Translations under genes and position numbers: made by a program
Notes under the pieces: generated by a model
Told to the model about the DNA's origin: nothing
What the model saw: only the letters and a program-made list of their open reading frames with translations
Database searches by the model: none
In this document: piece after piece, positions 21,913 through 32,425 of the stretch
Numbering within the stretch: the first letter of the stretch is position 1
Layout of the letters: each line of letters begins with the position of its first letter
Assembly: GCF_001700895.1 (NCBI RefSeq)
Contig: NZ_CP013259.1
Location: forward strand, 124,001 to 188,000
Source: Buchnera aphidicola (Diuraphis noxia)
Lineage (GTDB): Bacteria; Pseudomonadota; Gammaproteobacteria; Enterobacterales; Enterobacteriaceae
Reading direction: 5' to 3'
Length of the DNA stretch: 64,000 bases

Positions 21913-23199
21913 ATGATTAAATTTTGGGTTTTCTTATTTTTATGCATCATTAATAGTACATTTTACGTATTAGCTGATGATGGTGAAATAGATGAAATTA
22001 AAGTTATTGTTAATGATCAAATACTATTAAATAGTGATATTGATAACATAATGTTTATGCTAGAAAAAGAAGGTAAAAATGTTATAACACCTTTGAAAAG
22101 TAATTTTTTAAAGGAAAGAGTAATTGAAAAATTAATTGTTAATAACTTAATTTTACAACAAGCAAATAAAATGAATATTTCAATAACTAAAAAACAAATT
22201 AACGATGTAATTAAAAATATTGCTTTCAAAAAAAACATGAGTGTGAATGAATTCAAAAATCAAATTATATTAAATGATAATATTTCTTATGAAAATTACT
22301 TGAAAAATATTGAAAATATGTTAAAAACTAAATTAGTACAAAATTATGAACTTCATAAACGTATTCATATACCTGAAAAAAAAGTAAATTTTGTATTTAA
22401 AAAAATCATTAACAAAAATAAAACTTTAAAAAAAATAAATTTAAACTATATTTTTTTACCCTTTTTGAAAAAAAAATCTGATATTTTTTTTACGAATAAA
22501 AAAAAATTATCAGAAGAAATTTTTAAAAAACTAAATAGTGGTTATAGTTTTGATAAGTTATGTAACGAATCTAAAATATATAACAGTGATTTGTTATTTA
22601 AAAAAAACTTTTGGATAAAACTGAACACTTTACAAAAAAATTTTTCTAAAACTTTAGAGATTTTCAAAAAAAAACAAGTTTTAGGTCCTTTTTTAAAAAA
22701 TAATGGATTTTATATTTTTCAAGTTGATGATATTTTAAATAATCAAGAAAATATTTTAACTGAATTTTATATTCAGCACTGTTTAATAAAGAATTCTATT
22801 ATCTTAAATGATGTAGAAATAAAAAATAATACTTTTAATATATATAATAACATCAAAAATAGAGTTTATAGTTTTGATTATGCTGTCAAAAAATTTTCTG
22901 ATGATATTGATTCGTCAAATAAACAAGGTGATTTAGGATGGATTTCAAACGACTCTTTAGACACAAATTTTCAAAAAGAGTTATTATTATTAAAAGAAAA
23001 TGAAATTAGTCAACCGATTAAATCTCAAATGGGTTGGCATATCATTAGATTATTAAAAAAACGTAAAATAGATCAATTTTATAATTTACAAAAACATCAA
23101 TCTTATGATTTTATATTACATCGAAAAATGTTTTTAGAAAAATATAATTGGATACAAGATCTTAAAAATTCTTCTTATATAAAAATTATACAACCATAA
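21913..23199 (+). CDS. surA: Periplasmic chaperone SurA, first parvulin domain degenerate
   Basis: Chaperone and peptidyl-prolyl isomerase for outer-membrane proteins. ATG 21913 starts a clear signal peptide (MIKFWVFLFLCIINSTFYVLA) and gives 428 residues, as in E. coli; the upstream open frame from 21859 is not supported. The N-terminal chaperone part is recognisable. The first parvulin domain (about residues 160-270) is lysine-rich with little family signature, while the second (about 275-380) keeps SSNKQGDLGWIS and ISQPIKSQMGWHIIRLL. pdxA, which follows surA in E. coli, is absent and rsmA comes next. Confidence 0.92.
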   Translation: MIKFWVFLFLCIINSTFYVLADDGEIDEIKVIVNDQILLNSDIDNIMFMLEKEGKNVITPLKSNFLKERVIEKLIVNNLILQQANKMNISITKKQINDVIKNIAFKKNMSVNEFKNQIILNDNISYENYLKNIENMLKTKLVQNYELHKRIHIPEKKVNFVFKKIINKNKTLKKINLNYIFLPFLKKKSDIFFTNKKKLSEEIFKKLNSGYSFDKLCNESKIYNSDLLFKKNFWIKLNTLQKNFSKTLEIFKKKQVLGPFLKNNGFYIFQVDDILNNQENILTEFYIQHCLIKNSIILNDVEIKNNTFNIYNNIKNRVYSFDYAVKKFSDDIDSSNKQGDLGWISNDSLDTNFQKELLLLKENEISQPIKSQMGWHIIRLLKKRKIDQFYNLQKHQSYDFILHRKMFLEKYNWIQDLKNSSYIKIIQP

Positions 23200-23286
23200 A
23201 AAATATTATTTTTGACATTTGAATCTACTTATCTGTAAATTAAAAGTAATCAATTATTTTATAAATTAAATAAAAAAGTATCATGA

Positions 23287-24105
23287 ATGATTGTAAAAAA
23301 ACTATATAAATATCATCCTCTGAAAAAATATGGACAAAACTTTCTTATAAATAAGAAAATAGCAAGAGAAATTATTCAAAAAATCAATCCTCAGTACCAA
23401 CAAAAATTAGTAGAAATTGGACCAGGATTGGGTGCATTGACAAAACCAATATGTGAATTTTTAGAAAAATTAATTGTTATTGAAATTGATGCTAATTTGT
23501 TAAATTTATTAAAAGAACGTTCATTTTACTCAAAGTTAAGAATTTTTTGTAATAATGCTTTAAATTTTAATTATATGAGTTTATTAGACAAAAATTGTCA
23601 ATTAATTCGTATTTTTGGGAATTTACCATACAATATTTCTACTTCTTTAATTATTTTTTTATTTCAATATATTAAAATTATTCAAGATATGCATTTTATG
23701 CTCCAAAAAGAAGTAGCTAAACGATTAGTCGCTTCTCCTGGCAATAAATATTACAGTCGTTTAAGCATCATATCTCAATATTATTGCAATGTTAAATTAT
23801 TATTGAATGTTAATTCAGAAGAATTTTGGCCGAAACCAAAAGTTGATTCTGTTTTTGTGAATTTTACCCCACATTTAAATTCTCCTTATTATGTTCACGA
23901 TGTAAGCGTTCTTAGTTTTATTACAAATATAGCATTTCAAAATAGAAGAAAAATGTTACGTCACAGTTTAAATAAACTATTTTCTGAAAAAAAATTAATT
24001 CAATTAGACATTAATCCAAGATTAAGAGCAGAAAATATTTCTATTTTAGAATACTGTAAATTATCTAACTATTTGTATAAAAAAAATATTGCAAGAAAAA
24101 CATGA
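23287..24105 (+). CDS. rsmA: 16S rRNA adenine dimethyltransferase RsmA (KsgA)
   Basis: Dimethylates two adjacent adenines in the 3' hairpin of 16S rRNA during 30S maturation. 272 residues (E. coli 273). SAM-binding VEIGPGLGALTKP and catalytic FGNLPYNIST are intact, as are HFMLQKEVAKRLVA, YSRLSIISQYY and RAENISILEYC. It sits between surA and apaH, with the E. coli neighbours pdxA and apaG missing. Confidence 0.97.
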   Translation: MIVKKLYKYHPLKKYGQNFLINKKIAREIIQKINPQYQQKLVEIGPGLGALTKPICEFLEKLIVIEIDANLLNLLKERSFYSKLRIFCNNALNFNYMSLLDKNCQLIRIFGNLPYNISTSLIIFLFQYIKIIQDMHFMLQKEVAKRLVASPGNKYYSRLSIISQYYCNVKLLLNVNSEEFWPKPKVDSVFVNFTPHLNSPYYVHDVSVLSFITNIAFQNRRKMLRHSLNKLFSEKKLIQLDINPRLRAENISILEYCKLSNYLYKKNIARKT

Positions 24106-24162
24106 ACATTAAATATGTTTTGAATTTTTAGTATATAAATTTAGAGAGAAAACATAATATAT

Positions 24163-24984
24163 ATGAGTACTTATTTTATTAGTGATATTCATGGTTGTTA
24201 TAAAGAATTTAAGATTTTATTAGAAAAATCTTCTTTTGATTATAAAACAGATTATTTATGGGTAGCAGGAGATTCAGTATCTCGAGGTCCTGATTCTCTT
24301 AAAGTCTTAAGATATCTTTATTCATTATCATTAAAAAATAGAGTACAAATGGTACTCGGAAATCATGATTTAAATTTAATTGCGGTACACGCTGGTATTA
24401 AGAAAAACAAAGAAGAAAATTATTTTGATGAAATCCTTTCTTCTCATGATAGTGATAAATTAATAAACTGGTTACGTAGTCAAAATCTTATAAAGGTAGA
24501 TAAAAATCGTAAAATCATTATGTCACATGCCGGAATTAGTCCGCAGTGGGACATTCCGACTGCAGAAATATATGCATTTCAAATTAAAAAATTTTTATCA
24601 CATAGTAATTATGCTTTATTTTTAGAATCTATGTATGATAATACAGTGAATTTTTGGGACTTACATTTAAATCAATTAGATAAATTACGATATAGTATGA
24701 ATTCATTGACTAGAATGCGATACTGTTATCCTGATGGTCGATTAAATATGTTTTATAAACAATCTCCTAATTTAGTTAAATACCCTTTACAACCATGGTT
24801 TGTTATGCAACATAATATTTCCAAAGATTATTCTGTATTTTTTGGCCATTGGTCTACTTTAAAATCCATTGATATACCTAAACCTTTTATTTCTTTAGAT
24901 TCTGGTTGTTGTTGGGGTGAAGAACTGACTTTATTTCGGTGGGAAGATAAAAAAGTGTTTTTTCAAAAAAGTCTATTAAAATAA
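24163..24984 (+). CDS. apaH: Diadenosine tetraphosphatase (symmetrical) ApaH
   Basis: Hydrolyses Ap4A and, in E. coli, removes nucleoside-tetraphosphate RNA caps. 273 residues (E. coli 280). Metallophosphatase motifs are kept with small changes: SDIHG (GDVHG in E. coli), GDSVSRGP, GNHD and SHAGI; the closing LDSGCCWGEELTLFRWEDK is strongly conserved. It converges on folA with an 11-bp gap. Confidence 0.96.
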   Translation: MSTYFISDIHGCYKEFKILLEKSSFDYKTDYLWVAGDSVSRGPDSLKVLRYLYSLSLKNRVQMVLGNHDLNLIAVHAGIKKNKEENYFDEILSSHDSDKLINWLRSQNLIKVDKNRKIIMSHAGISPQWDIPTAEIYAFQIKKFLSHSNYALFLESMYDNTVNFWDLHLNQLDKLRYSMNSLTRMRYCYPDGRLNMFYKQSPNLVKYPLQPWFVMQHNISKDYSVFFGHWSTLKSIDIPKPFISLDSGCCWGEELTLFRWEDKKVFFQKSLLK

Positions 24985-24995
24985 TCAGATATTTT

Positions 24996-25484
24996 TTATC
25001 TAGATAAAATTTCAAATATACAATTATAAGGATTTTCTTTGTTTTTTATGAAAGTTTTTTTGAATAATACCTTCCAATATGGAAATGTTTGATATTTAGG
25101 AAAGTAAGTATCTCCAATAAGATTAATATCTATATGAGTTAAGTATAATTTGTTAGCATAAAATAACATATTTTTATATATTTGAGCTCCTCCGATAATC
25201 ATAATTTCTTTATCATGTTGCGCAGAAATAATAGCATTGGATATTGAATTTGCCCATATGACATTTTTTTTTTGAATTTTTTTCTTACTAACCACTATAT
25301 TATGACGCATTGATAGAGGTTTATTAATTGATTCCCAAGTTAAACGCCCCATAATAACATTTTTATTAATTGTATTTTTTCTAAACCATTTTAAATCTTC
25401 TGGCATATGCCAAGGTATTTTATTATTATATCCAATAACTAAATTATTGGATATAGCAGCTATTAGACTTATATTTATTTTCAT
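24996..25484 (-). CDS. folA: Dihydrofolate reductase
   Basis: Reduces dihydrofolate to tetrahydrofolate with NADPH. 162 residues (E. coli 159). Conserved: SLIAAISNNLVIGYNNKIPWHMPEDLKWF with the catalytic Asp, NVIMGRLTWESI, and IMIIGGAQIYKNML. It lies downstream of carB on the same strand. With FolE and FolC it forms part of a folate pathway; other folate genes are not in the window. Confidence 0.97.
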   Translation of the reverse strand: MKINISLIAAISNNLVIGYNNKIPWHMPEDLKWFRKNTINKNVIMGRLTWESINKPLSMRHNIVVSKKKIQKKNVIWANSISNAIISAQHDKEIMIIGGAQIYKNMLFYANKLYLTHIDINLIGDTYFPKYQTFPYWKVLFKKTFIKNKENPYNCIFEILSR

Positions 25485-25573
25485 AAAAACATTCTTATAT
25501 ATATTATAAATATGTTTTACAACATATTTATAAATTTTTAAATTGCTAAAACAATTTTTGTTAATTTATTGTA

Positions 25574-28500
25574 TTATATTTTTTTATGCATTTCTTGCAG
25601 AGACATAAAGTTTTTGATTGGGTTTTCATTTAGAGCTATAACTGTTGCGAATGCACCATTTATCGTTGTATCATAGTGAACATTGTATTGTAATGCACTA
25701 CTACATATTAATTTAGCATCTTTAATACCTTGTTGAGAAGAGGTAGTATTGACAATATACGAATATTCTCTGTTTTTTAAACGATCTTGTATGTGAGGAC
25801 GTCCTTCATGGACTTTATTTACCAATCTAGATTGAATTCCAGATTTTTTTAATATCATAGATGTCCCTTTAGTAGCATCTATTTCAAAACCTAATTTTTT
25901 TAATTTGACAGCTAAATTTATAATGTTATTTTTATCGTTATCCCTGACTGAGAGAAGAACACGACCAGTTTTTTTCATATTAGTATGTGCACCAATCATA
26001 GCCTTAGAAAATGCTTCAGAAAAATTTTTACCAATGCCCATTACTTCTCCTGTTGAACGCATTTCTGGACCTAATATAGGATCTACGCCTTGAAATTTAT
26101 CAAAAGGTAAAATAGCTTCTTTTACTGAAAAATATGGTGGAATAATTTCTTTTGTAAAACCTTGTTCTAATAATGTTTTTCCATACATAACTCTTACAGA
26201 GATTTTTGCCAATGCCAGACCTGTAGCTTTTGATACAAATGGAACAGTTCTAGCAGCTCTGGGATTAACTTCAATAATATATATTTTGCTATTTTTAATA
26301 GCAAATTGTACGTTCATTAAGCCTTTTACAGAAAGTTCAAAAGCTAATTTAGTAACTTGATATCTAATTTCATTTTGAATTTTATTGTTTAAAGTATATA
26401 CAGGTAAAGAACATGCAGAATCTCCAGAATGCACTCCTGCTTGTTCAACATGTTCCATAATACCTCCAATCAATACCGTTTTACCGTCGCAAATAGCATC
26501 TACATCAACTTCTGTAGCATGATCTAGATATTGATCCAATAAAATAGGAGTAGTATTTTTTGTATTTAAAATTGTTTTAAAGTAGTTTTTTAAACTATTT
26601 TCTTCGTAAACAATTTCCATTGCTCTACCACCAAGCACATAAGATGGTCTTACCATAATTGGATAACCAATAATGTTCGCTTTTTTACATGCTTCTTTAA
26701 AATTTAATGCAATTGCATTTAAGGGTTGTCGCAATTTTAATTTATTAACCGTTTTTTGAAATCGATCACGATCTTCTGCATTGTCAATAGAATCTGGACT
26801 AGTTCCAATGATAGGTATGCCTGATTTTTCAAATTGACGAGCTAATTTCAATGGTGTTTGACCTCCATATTGAATAATAACACCTTGAGGATTTTCTATC
26901 CTGACTATTTCTAAAACATTTTCTAACGTAATTGGTTCAAAATAAAGTCTATCTGAAACATCATAATCAGTAGATACTGTTTCTGGATTACAATTAATCA
27001 TAATAGCTTCAAACCCATCTTCTCTTAAAGCTTGTGCAGCATGTACGCAACAATAATCAAATTCTATACCTTGTCCTATTCTATTTGGACCTCCACCTAA
27101 TATAATAATTTTTTTAGTATTTTCTGTGGGATAAGATTCACATTCATCTTCCCATGTGGAATACATATATGCTGTTTCTGTAGAGAATTCAGCCGAACAT
27201 GTATCAATTCTTTTATATACAGGATGTAAATTTAATTTGTAGCGCAAATCTCTTATTTCAGATTCTTTTTGATTTGTTAGTGTTGCAATACGTTGATCAG
27301 AAAACCCTTTACGTTTAATAAAATAAAAGAAATCATATGTTAAACCTAAAAATCCATTTTTTTTGATTCTTTTTTCTAACAAAATAATTTCTTTAATTTG
27401 AATAAGAAACCATGGATCAATGGATGTTAATTCGAAAATGTCTTTTACAGACATACCTAAACGGAATGCATCACCGATATACCAAAGGCGTTCAGAACCA
27501 GCGTCTTTTAATTCATGTCTTACTTGTATTAAACATTCTGGATTAAAAGAAGAAATTTTGGTATCAAATCCACTAGCACCTATTTCTAAACCGCGAATTG
27601 CCTTTTGTATAGATTCTTGAAAAGTACGTCCTATTGCCATAACTTCGCCTACAGATTTCATTTGAGTAGTAAGTCTATCGTTACAACCTGGAAATTTTTC
27701 AAAATTAAATCTAGGAATTTTTGTTACTATATAATCGATTGATGGTTCAAAAGAAGCAGTAGTATTAGTTCCTGTGATATCGTTAGCTAATTCATCTAAC
27801 GTATATCCAACAGCTAGTTTTGCAGCTATTTTAGCAATTGGAAATCCAGTAGCTTTAGATGCTAATGCAGAAGATCGAGAAACTCTAGGATTCATTTCAA
27901 TAACGATCATTCGACCATTTTTTGGATTAATAGCGAATTGTACATTGGAACCACCAGTTTCTACACCAATTTCTCTCAAAATTGACATAGAAGCATTTCT
28001 CATAATTTGATATTCTTTATCAGTCAAAGTTTGTGCAGGTGCCACAGTAATCGAATCACCTGTATGAATTCCCATAGGATCTAGATTTTCAATAGAGCAT
28101 ACAATAATACAATTATCATTTCTATCTCGTACAACTTCCATTTCATATTCTTTCCAACCTATTAGAGATTCATCAATTAAAAGTTCTTTATTAGGAGAGA
28201 GTTTAAGACCCCTTTCACAAATTTCTTCAAATTCTTCAAGATTATACGCAATTCCTCCGCCACTGCCTCCCATAGTGAAAGAAGGGCGAATAATACATGG
28301 AAATCCTACATCATGTAAAATTGAAAACGCTTTTTTCATATTATTCGCAATACCACATTTCGCTGTTTCTAATTTTAGTTTTTTGATTGATTGTTCGAAT
28401 AATTTTCTATTTTCAGCTTTTTTAATTGCACCAATTGTTGCGCCAATAATTTTTATGTTAAATTTATTTAAAACTCCTTTTTTATCTAATTCTAAAGCAC

Positions 28501-28792
28501 AATTCAAAGCAGTTTGACCTCCCATAGTTGGTAATAATGCATCTGGTTTTTCTTTTTTAATAATTTGTTCTATCACTTTCCAGTGAATAGGTTCAATATA
28601 TGTAGAGTCAGCCATGCATGGGTCTGTCATAATAGTAGCAGGATTAGAATTTACAAGAATAATTCTATATCCTTCTTCTTTTAATGCTTTACAAGCTTGT
28701 GCTCCAGAATAGTCAAATTCACATGCTTGTCCAATGACTATTGGACCTGCACCAAGAATTAAAATTGATTTTATATCAGTAGATTTAGGCAT
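25574..28792 (-). CDS. carB: Carbamoyl-phosphate synthase large subunit
   Basis: Makes carbamoyl phosphate for arginine and pyrimidines from bicarbonate, ATP and ammonia channelled from CarA. 1072 residues (E. coli 1073). Two homologous ATP-grasp halves start [21 protein letters not shown] and [19 protein letters not shown]; metal and ATP sites such as [20 protein letters not shown] and [19 protein letters not shown] are intact. A C-terminal regulatory domain (about 930-1072) is present. It begins 18 bp after carA. Confidence 0.98.
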   Translation of the reverse strand: MPKSTDIKSILILGAGPIVIGQACEFDYSGAQACKALKEEGYRIILVNSNPATIMTDPCMADSTYIEPIHWKVIEQIIKKEKPDALLPTMGGQTALNCALELDKKGVLNKFNIKIIGATIGAIKKAENRKLFEQSIKKLKLETAKCGIANNMKKAFSILHDVGFPCIIRPSFTMGGSGGGIAYNLEEFEEICERGLKLSPNKELLIDESLIGWKEYEMEVVRDRNDNCIIVCSIENLDPMGIHTGDSITVAPAQTLTDKEYQIMRNASMSILREIGVETGGSNVQFAINPKNGRMIVIEMNPRVSRSSALASKATGFPIAKIAAKLAVGYTLDELANDITGTNTTASFEPSIDYIVTKIPRFNFEKFPGCNDRLTTQMKSVGEVMAIGRTFQESIQKAIRGLEIGASGFDTKISSFNPECLIQVRHELKDAGSERLWYIGDAFRLGMSVKDIFELTSIDPWFLIQIKEIILLEKRIKKNGFLGLTYDFFYFIKRKGFSDQRIATLTNQKESEIRDLRYKLNLHPVYKRIDTCSAEFSTETAYMYSTWEDECESYPTENTKKIIILGGGPNRIGQGIEFDYCCVHAAQALREDGFEAIMINCNPETVSTDYDVSDRLYFEPITLENVLEIVRIENPQGVIIQYGGQTPLKLARQFEKSGIPIIGTSPDSIDNAEDRDRFQKTVNKLKLRQPLNAIALNFKEACKKANIIGYPIMVRPSYVLGGRAMEIVYEENSLKNYFKTILNTKNTTPILLDQYLDHATEVDVDAICDGKTVLIGGIMEHVEQAGVHSGDSACSLPVYTLNNKIQNEIRYQVTKLAFELSVKGLMNVQFAIKNSKIYIIEVNPRAARTVPFVSKATGLALAKISVRVMYGKTLLEQGFTKEIIPPYFSVKEAILPFDKFQGVDPILGPEMRSTGEVMGIGKNFSEAFSKAMIGAHTNMKKTGRVLLSVRDNDKNNIINLAVKLKKLGFEIDATKGTSMILKKSGIQSRLVNKVHEGRPHIQDRLKNREYSYIVNTTSSQQGIKDAKLICSSALQYNVHYDTTINGAFATVIALNENPIKNFMSLQEMHKKI

Positions 28793-28810
28793 TTTTTTTT
28801 CCCTAATGAA

Positions 28811-29959
28811 TTACTGAGTTATAGTTTTTTGATAAATAATTAATTGAATAAAACGATCAAATAAAGAAGAAGCATCATGTGGTCCAGGACTAGCTTCTGG
28901 GTGTCCTTGAAAACTAAAGGAAAATTTATTAGTTAACGCTAGTCCTTGTAATGTTCCATCAAAAAGAGAAGTGTGTGTGATTTCTATATTTTTAGGTATA
29001 TTTTTTATATCTACAGTAAAATTATGATTTTGAGATGTAATAATAACGCGATTAGTTTTTATTTCTTTTACAGGATGATTGCCTCCGTGATGTCCAAATT
29101 TCATTTTGGTAATTTTGGCTCCGCTGGCTAATGCGAGTAATTGATGTCCTAAACATATTCCAAACATTGGAATATTATTTTTCAGAAAATACTGAATAGC
29201 ATTAATAGCATAAATACAAGGCCTTGGATCACCTGGTCCATTAGATAAAAAAATTCCGTCTGGAGATAGATTCATTACAATTCTAGGATCGGTAGTAGCA
29301 GGAACAACTGTCAAATAACAATTTCTATCTACAAGCATACGTAATATATTTCTTTTTACTCCAAAGTCATATACAACGATATGAAATAAAGCTTTTTCTT
29401 TTTGAATCGAAAAAAATTTTTTTTTATTAAAATTAAAACTACCTTCGTACCAATTGTAAATAAATTTAGTAGACACTTCTTTTGCTAAATCTAAACCTTG
29501 TAAACTTAAACAGTTATAAGCTGTTTTTTGTGCTATAGAATAATTTTCTTCTTTATCTTCTATAATGCATCCATTTTGCGAACCTTTGGTGCGTAAAATG
29601 CGAGTTAACTTTCTTGTATCAATATCTGATATTGCAATAATATTATTATCTTTTAAATATGAAGAAAGATTTTTTGTATTTCTATAGTTACTTGCAATTG
29701 CAGATAAATCACGAATAATTAATCCCTTAGCATGAATTTTATCTGATTCTTCATCGTTAGAATTTGTTCCGACATTACCAATATGAGGGTGAGTTAATGT
29801 TATGATTTGATGAGAATAAGAAGGATCAGTAATAATTTCTTGATAACCAGTTATTGATGTGTTAAAAACAACTTCACCTACAGTTATTCCTGTTGCTCCA
29901 ATAGCTTGTCCGTGAAATTTAGTTCCATCTTCTAAAACCAGTACTGCCGATTGGTTCAA
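28811..29959 (-). CDS. carA: Carbamoyl-phosphate synthase small subunit (glutaminase), UUG start
   Basis: Glutamine amidotransferase subunit supplying ammonia to CarB. The class I triad is present: Cys in [14 protein letters not shown], and His and Glu in [14 protein letters not shown] place the start at the TTG at 29959, giving 382 residues, the E. coli length; E. coli carA also starts with UUG. The in-frame ATG at 29971 adds MEGV, but its own GGAGGGTG sequence is a near-perfect Shine-Dalgarno placed for the TTG. Protein from TTG reads [17 protein letters not shown]. Confidence 0.95.
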   Translation of the reverse strand: MNQSAVLVLEDGTKFHGQAIGATGITVGEVVFNTSITGYQEIITDPSYSHQIITLTHPHIGNVGTNSNDEESDKIHAKGLIIRDLSAIASNYRNTKNLSSYLKDNNIIAISDIDTRKLTRILRTKGSQNGCIIEDKEENYSIAQKTAYNCLSLQGLDLAKEVSTKFIYNWYEGSFNFNKKKFFSIQKEKALFHIVVYDFGVKRNILRMLVDRNCYLTVVPATTDPRIVMNLSPDGIFLSNGPGDPRPCIYAINAIQYFLKNNIPMFGICLGHQLLALASGAKITKMKFGHHGGNHPVKEIKTNRVIITSQNHNFTVDIKNIPKNIEITHTSLFDGTLQGLALTNKFSFSFQGHPEASPGPHDASSLFDRFIQLIIYQKTITQ

Positions 29960-30040
29960 AACACCCTCCATTAAGAAAATAATTATTAAATTTTTTATAT
30001 ATTTTATATTAACTAAAATTAATATTTTTGTCTATTCTGA

Positions 30041-30068
30041 TGTATACAAAACATTTTTTACATGTAAA
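30041..30068 (-). promoter_or_regulatory. Candidate carAB promoter
   Basis: On the minus strand TTTACA (30063-30068) and TATACA (30041-30046) are separated by 16 bp, in the 126-bp gap between dapB and carA. It resembles a sigma-70 promoter. I see no arginine-repressor (ARG) box beside it, unlike E. coli carAB. A chance match is possible in this composition. Confidence 0.4.
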
Positions 30069-30085
30069 ATAATTATTAAAATTGT

Positions 30086-30895
30086 TTAAGACGATAATAC
30101 ATCCATCATATTAAATAAACCGTTTTGTTTTTCATGAACCCAGATGGCAGATTTTATAGCACCTTTAGCAAAAGATGCTCTATTAAAAGCGGTATGAGTT
30201 ATTTTAATTTCTTCACCATCGCTAGAAAACATCACTGTATGTTTACCCACAATATCACCTGCACGAATAATAGAAAATCCAATTTTTTCCTGTTTTCTAA
30301 TCCCGGTTATACCTTTTTTATAATATATAGAATGTTTATTTAAATCCCATTGCATTACTTTAGATATTACATTTCCTATTTCTAATGCAGTACCTGAAGG
30401 GGCATCGATTTTATTTCTATGATGATATTCAATAATATTAATGTCAGAATTTTTTCCTATAATTTCACTAGTTTTTTTAATTAATTTAAATAATAAATTT
30501 ATTCCTATGCTAAAATTTGAAGAAAGAACTATACTAATATTTTTAGAATATTTTTCTATAATATTATATTCTTCTTTGGAAAATCCAGTGGTGCCAATAA
30601 CAATATTTTTTTTAAATTTATGACAATACTCTAAATATTTGAATGTACCGTTAGGTCTCGTAAAATCAATGAGGACATCAAAATCATTTTTTTGTATATT
30701 AAGTTCGTCGCTTATTATGACACCTATTTTCCCTATTCCAATAACTTCTCCAACATCTTGTTTGATAAGTTTATGATCTTTTTTTATTAATGCTGCTGTT
30801 AAACATGTATTGTGATTTTTTTCGATTTCTTTAATAAGTTCTTGACCCATACGACCTGTCGCACCAGTTACTGCAATACGAGTTTTTTTATTCAT
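30086..30895 (-). CDS. dapB: 4-hydroxy-tetrahydrodipicolinate reductase
   Basis: NAD(P)H-dependent step of the diaminopimelate/lysine pathway, serving both peptidoglycan and lysine supply. 269 residues (E. coli 273). N-terminal Rossmann motif VTGATGRMGQEL, catalytic EYHHRNKIDAPSGTALEIG and IIRAGDIVGKHTVMF are conserved. Its start overlaps the end of ispH by 8 bp, so it is probably cotranscribed. Confidence 0.97.
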   Translation of the reverse strand: MNKKTRIAVTGATGRMGQELIKEIEKNHNTCLTAALIKKDHKLIKQDVGEVIGIGKIGVIISDELNIQKNDFDVLIDFTRPNGTFKYLEYCHKFKKNIVIGTTGFSKEEYNIIEKYSKNISIVLSSNFSIGINLLFKLIKKTSEIIGKNSDINIIEYHHRNKIDAPSGTALEIGNVISKVMQWDLNKHSIYYKKGITGIRKQEKIGFSIIRAGDIVGKHTVMFSSDGEEIKITHTAFNRASFAKGAIKSAIWVHEKQNGLFNMMDVLSS

Positions 30896-31859
30896 TATTT
30901 TTTTCCATTTTATTCTTATATGTTTGGATTTTTAATAATTTTTGTGGAATTTTAAAAAAATTTTTTTCTTCAAATCCTATTGTTTTAACTGATTGATTAG
31001 CTCCGAGTGTTTGTAAATATTGGACAACCTCTTTTACTAGTATTTCTGGAGCTGAAGCACCTGCAGTAATACCAATAGAGTGAATATTTTTTAACCATTT
31101 TGTTTTAATATCAACAAAAGAATTAATTAGTTTTGTCAATATACCAGCTTCTCTTCCTAACTCTGCAAGACGATTAGAATTGGAAGAATTTTTTGAACCT
31201 ATTACAAATATTATATCACTTATTTTAGATAGTTCACGAATTGCTTTTTGACGATTGGTTGTGGCATAACATATATCTTCTTTATTGGGAGCACAAATTT
31301 TTGGAAATTTGTTTTTTAAACAAGAAATAATATGTTGTGTTTTTGTGACTGATAGAGTTGTTTGAGTCACAAAATTTAATTTGTCAGTATTTTTGATACT
31401 TAATTTATTTACATCTTGTGTGGATTGTACTAAGTATATTTTCCCATTTTTATTATCGTATTGTCCCAACGTACCTTCAACTTCAGGATGTCCTTTATGA
31501 CCAATAAGAATTGTTTCTATTCCCTTTTTGCTATATTCTGATACTTCTTTATGCACTTTAGTTACTAATGGACAAGTAGCATTTAGAATAATTAAATTTT
31601 TCTTTATTGCTTCTTTTTTAATTTGTTTTGACACACCATGAGCTGAAAAAACAACTATTGAATAGTTTGGAATTTGTGAAATTTTTTCAACAAAAATTAC
31701 ACCTTTTCTACGTAATCTTTTGATTACATATTCGTTATGCACTAATTCATGTTTAACATAAATTTTTTTTTTATATATTTTTAAAGCGTTTTCGACTATT
31801 AAAATAGCTCTTTTAACACCTGCGCAAAATCCTCTAGGATTAGCTAATATAATATTCAT
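30888..31859 (-). CDS. ispH: 4-hydroxy-3-methylbut-2-enyl diphosphate reductase (LytB)
   Basis: Last step of the MEP isoprenoid pathway, an Fe-S enzyme. 323 residues (E. coli 316). The three cluster cysteines are present in NPRGFCAGV, NATCPLVTKVH and DICYATTNRQ; SSNSNRL and TAGASAPE are also kept. It lies between lspA and dapB; fkpB, which precedes it in E. coli, is missing. IspE of the same pathway is encoded at 58437-59312. Confidence 0.97.
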   Translation of the reverse strand: MNIILANPRGFCAGVKRAILIVENALKIYKKKIYVKHELVHNEYVIKRLRRKGVIFVEKISQIPNYSIVVFSAHGVSKQIKKEAIKKNLIILNATCPLVTKVHKEVSEYSKKGIETILIGHKGHPEVEGTLGQYDNKNGKIYLVQSTQDVNKLSIKNTDKLNFVTQTTLSVTKTQHIISCLKNKFPKICAPNKEDICYATTNRQKAIRELSKISDIIFVIGSKNSSNSNRLAELGREAGILTKLINSFVDIKTKWLKNIHSIGITAGASAPEILVKEVVQYLQTLGANQSVKTIGFEEKNFFKIPQKLLKIQTYKNKMEKNNE

Positions 31860-31945
31860 TTTTATATTTTTCTCTAAAATAAAAATTTTTATAGATTTCT
31901 AATTAGATAACAACTATTTTCAATTTCAATAACTCATTTTCATGT

Positions 31946-32425
31946 TTAATGATTAATACGTATTAAAAGAATAATTCCAATAAAAATACTACAATCAGCT
32001 ATATTAAATGTAGCAAAATGCCAATTATTAATATGTATATCAATAAAATCTATCACAAAACCATAAAAAATTCTGTCTATTAGATTTCCTATTGCTCCTG
32101 CAATAATTAAAGAATAAGCTATGATTTTCTTAGTTTTTATTGTTTTGGATTTTACGATAATTCTTATTATCACTAATATAGTAAAACTACTTATAATTAG
32201 TAAAAACCATTTTTGCCATATTTTTTGATCGGATAAAAAACTAAATGCTGCACCGTAATTATGAACATGAAAAAAATTTAAAATTGAAAAAATTTCTTTT
32301 TTTTCATTGTTTCTTATGTGATTTATTATCCAATTTTTGCTAAATAAATCGATTAATACTATCAAGATTATTATAATGAAATGAATCCATTGGTGTATTT
32401 TTTTTAAACATTGATTTTTTTTCAT
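31946..32425 (-). CDS. lspA: Lipoprotein signal peptidase
   Basis: Inner-membrane aspartyl protease that removes prolipoprotein signal peptides. 159 residues (E. coli 164), four hydrophobic helices. The two catalytic aspartates are in [17 protein letters not shown] and [17 protein letters not shown] is the usual conserved loop. It overlaps the end of ileS by 4 bp. Confidence 0.96.
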   Translation of the reverse strand: MKKNQCLKKIHQWIHFIIIILIVLIDLFSKNWIINHIRNNEKKEIFSILNFFHVHNYGAAFSFLSDQKIWQKWFLLIISSFTILVIIRIIVKSKTIKTKKIIAYSLIIAGAIGNLIDRIFYGFVIDFIDIHINNWHFATFNIADCSIFIGIILLIRINH

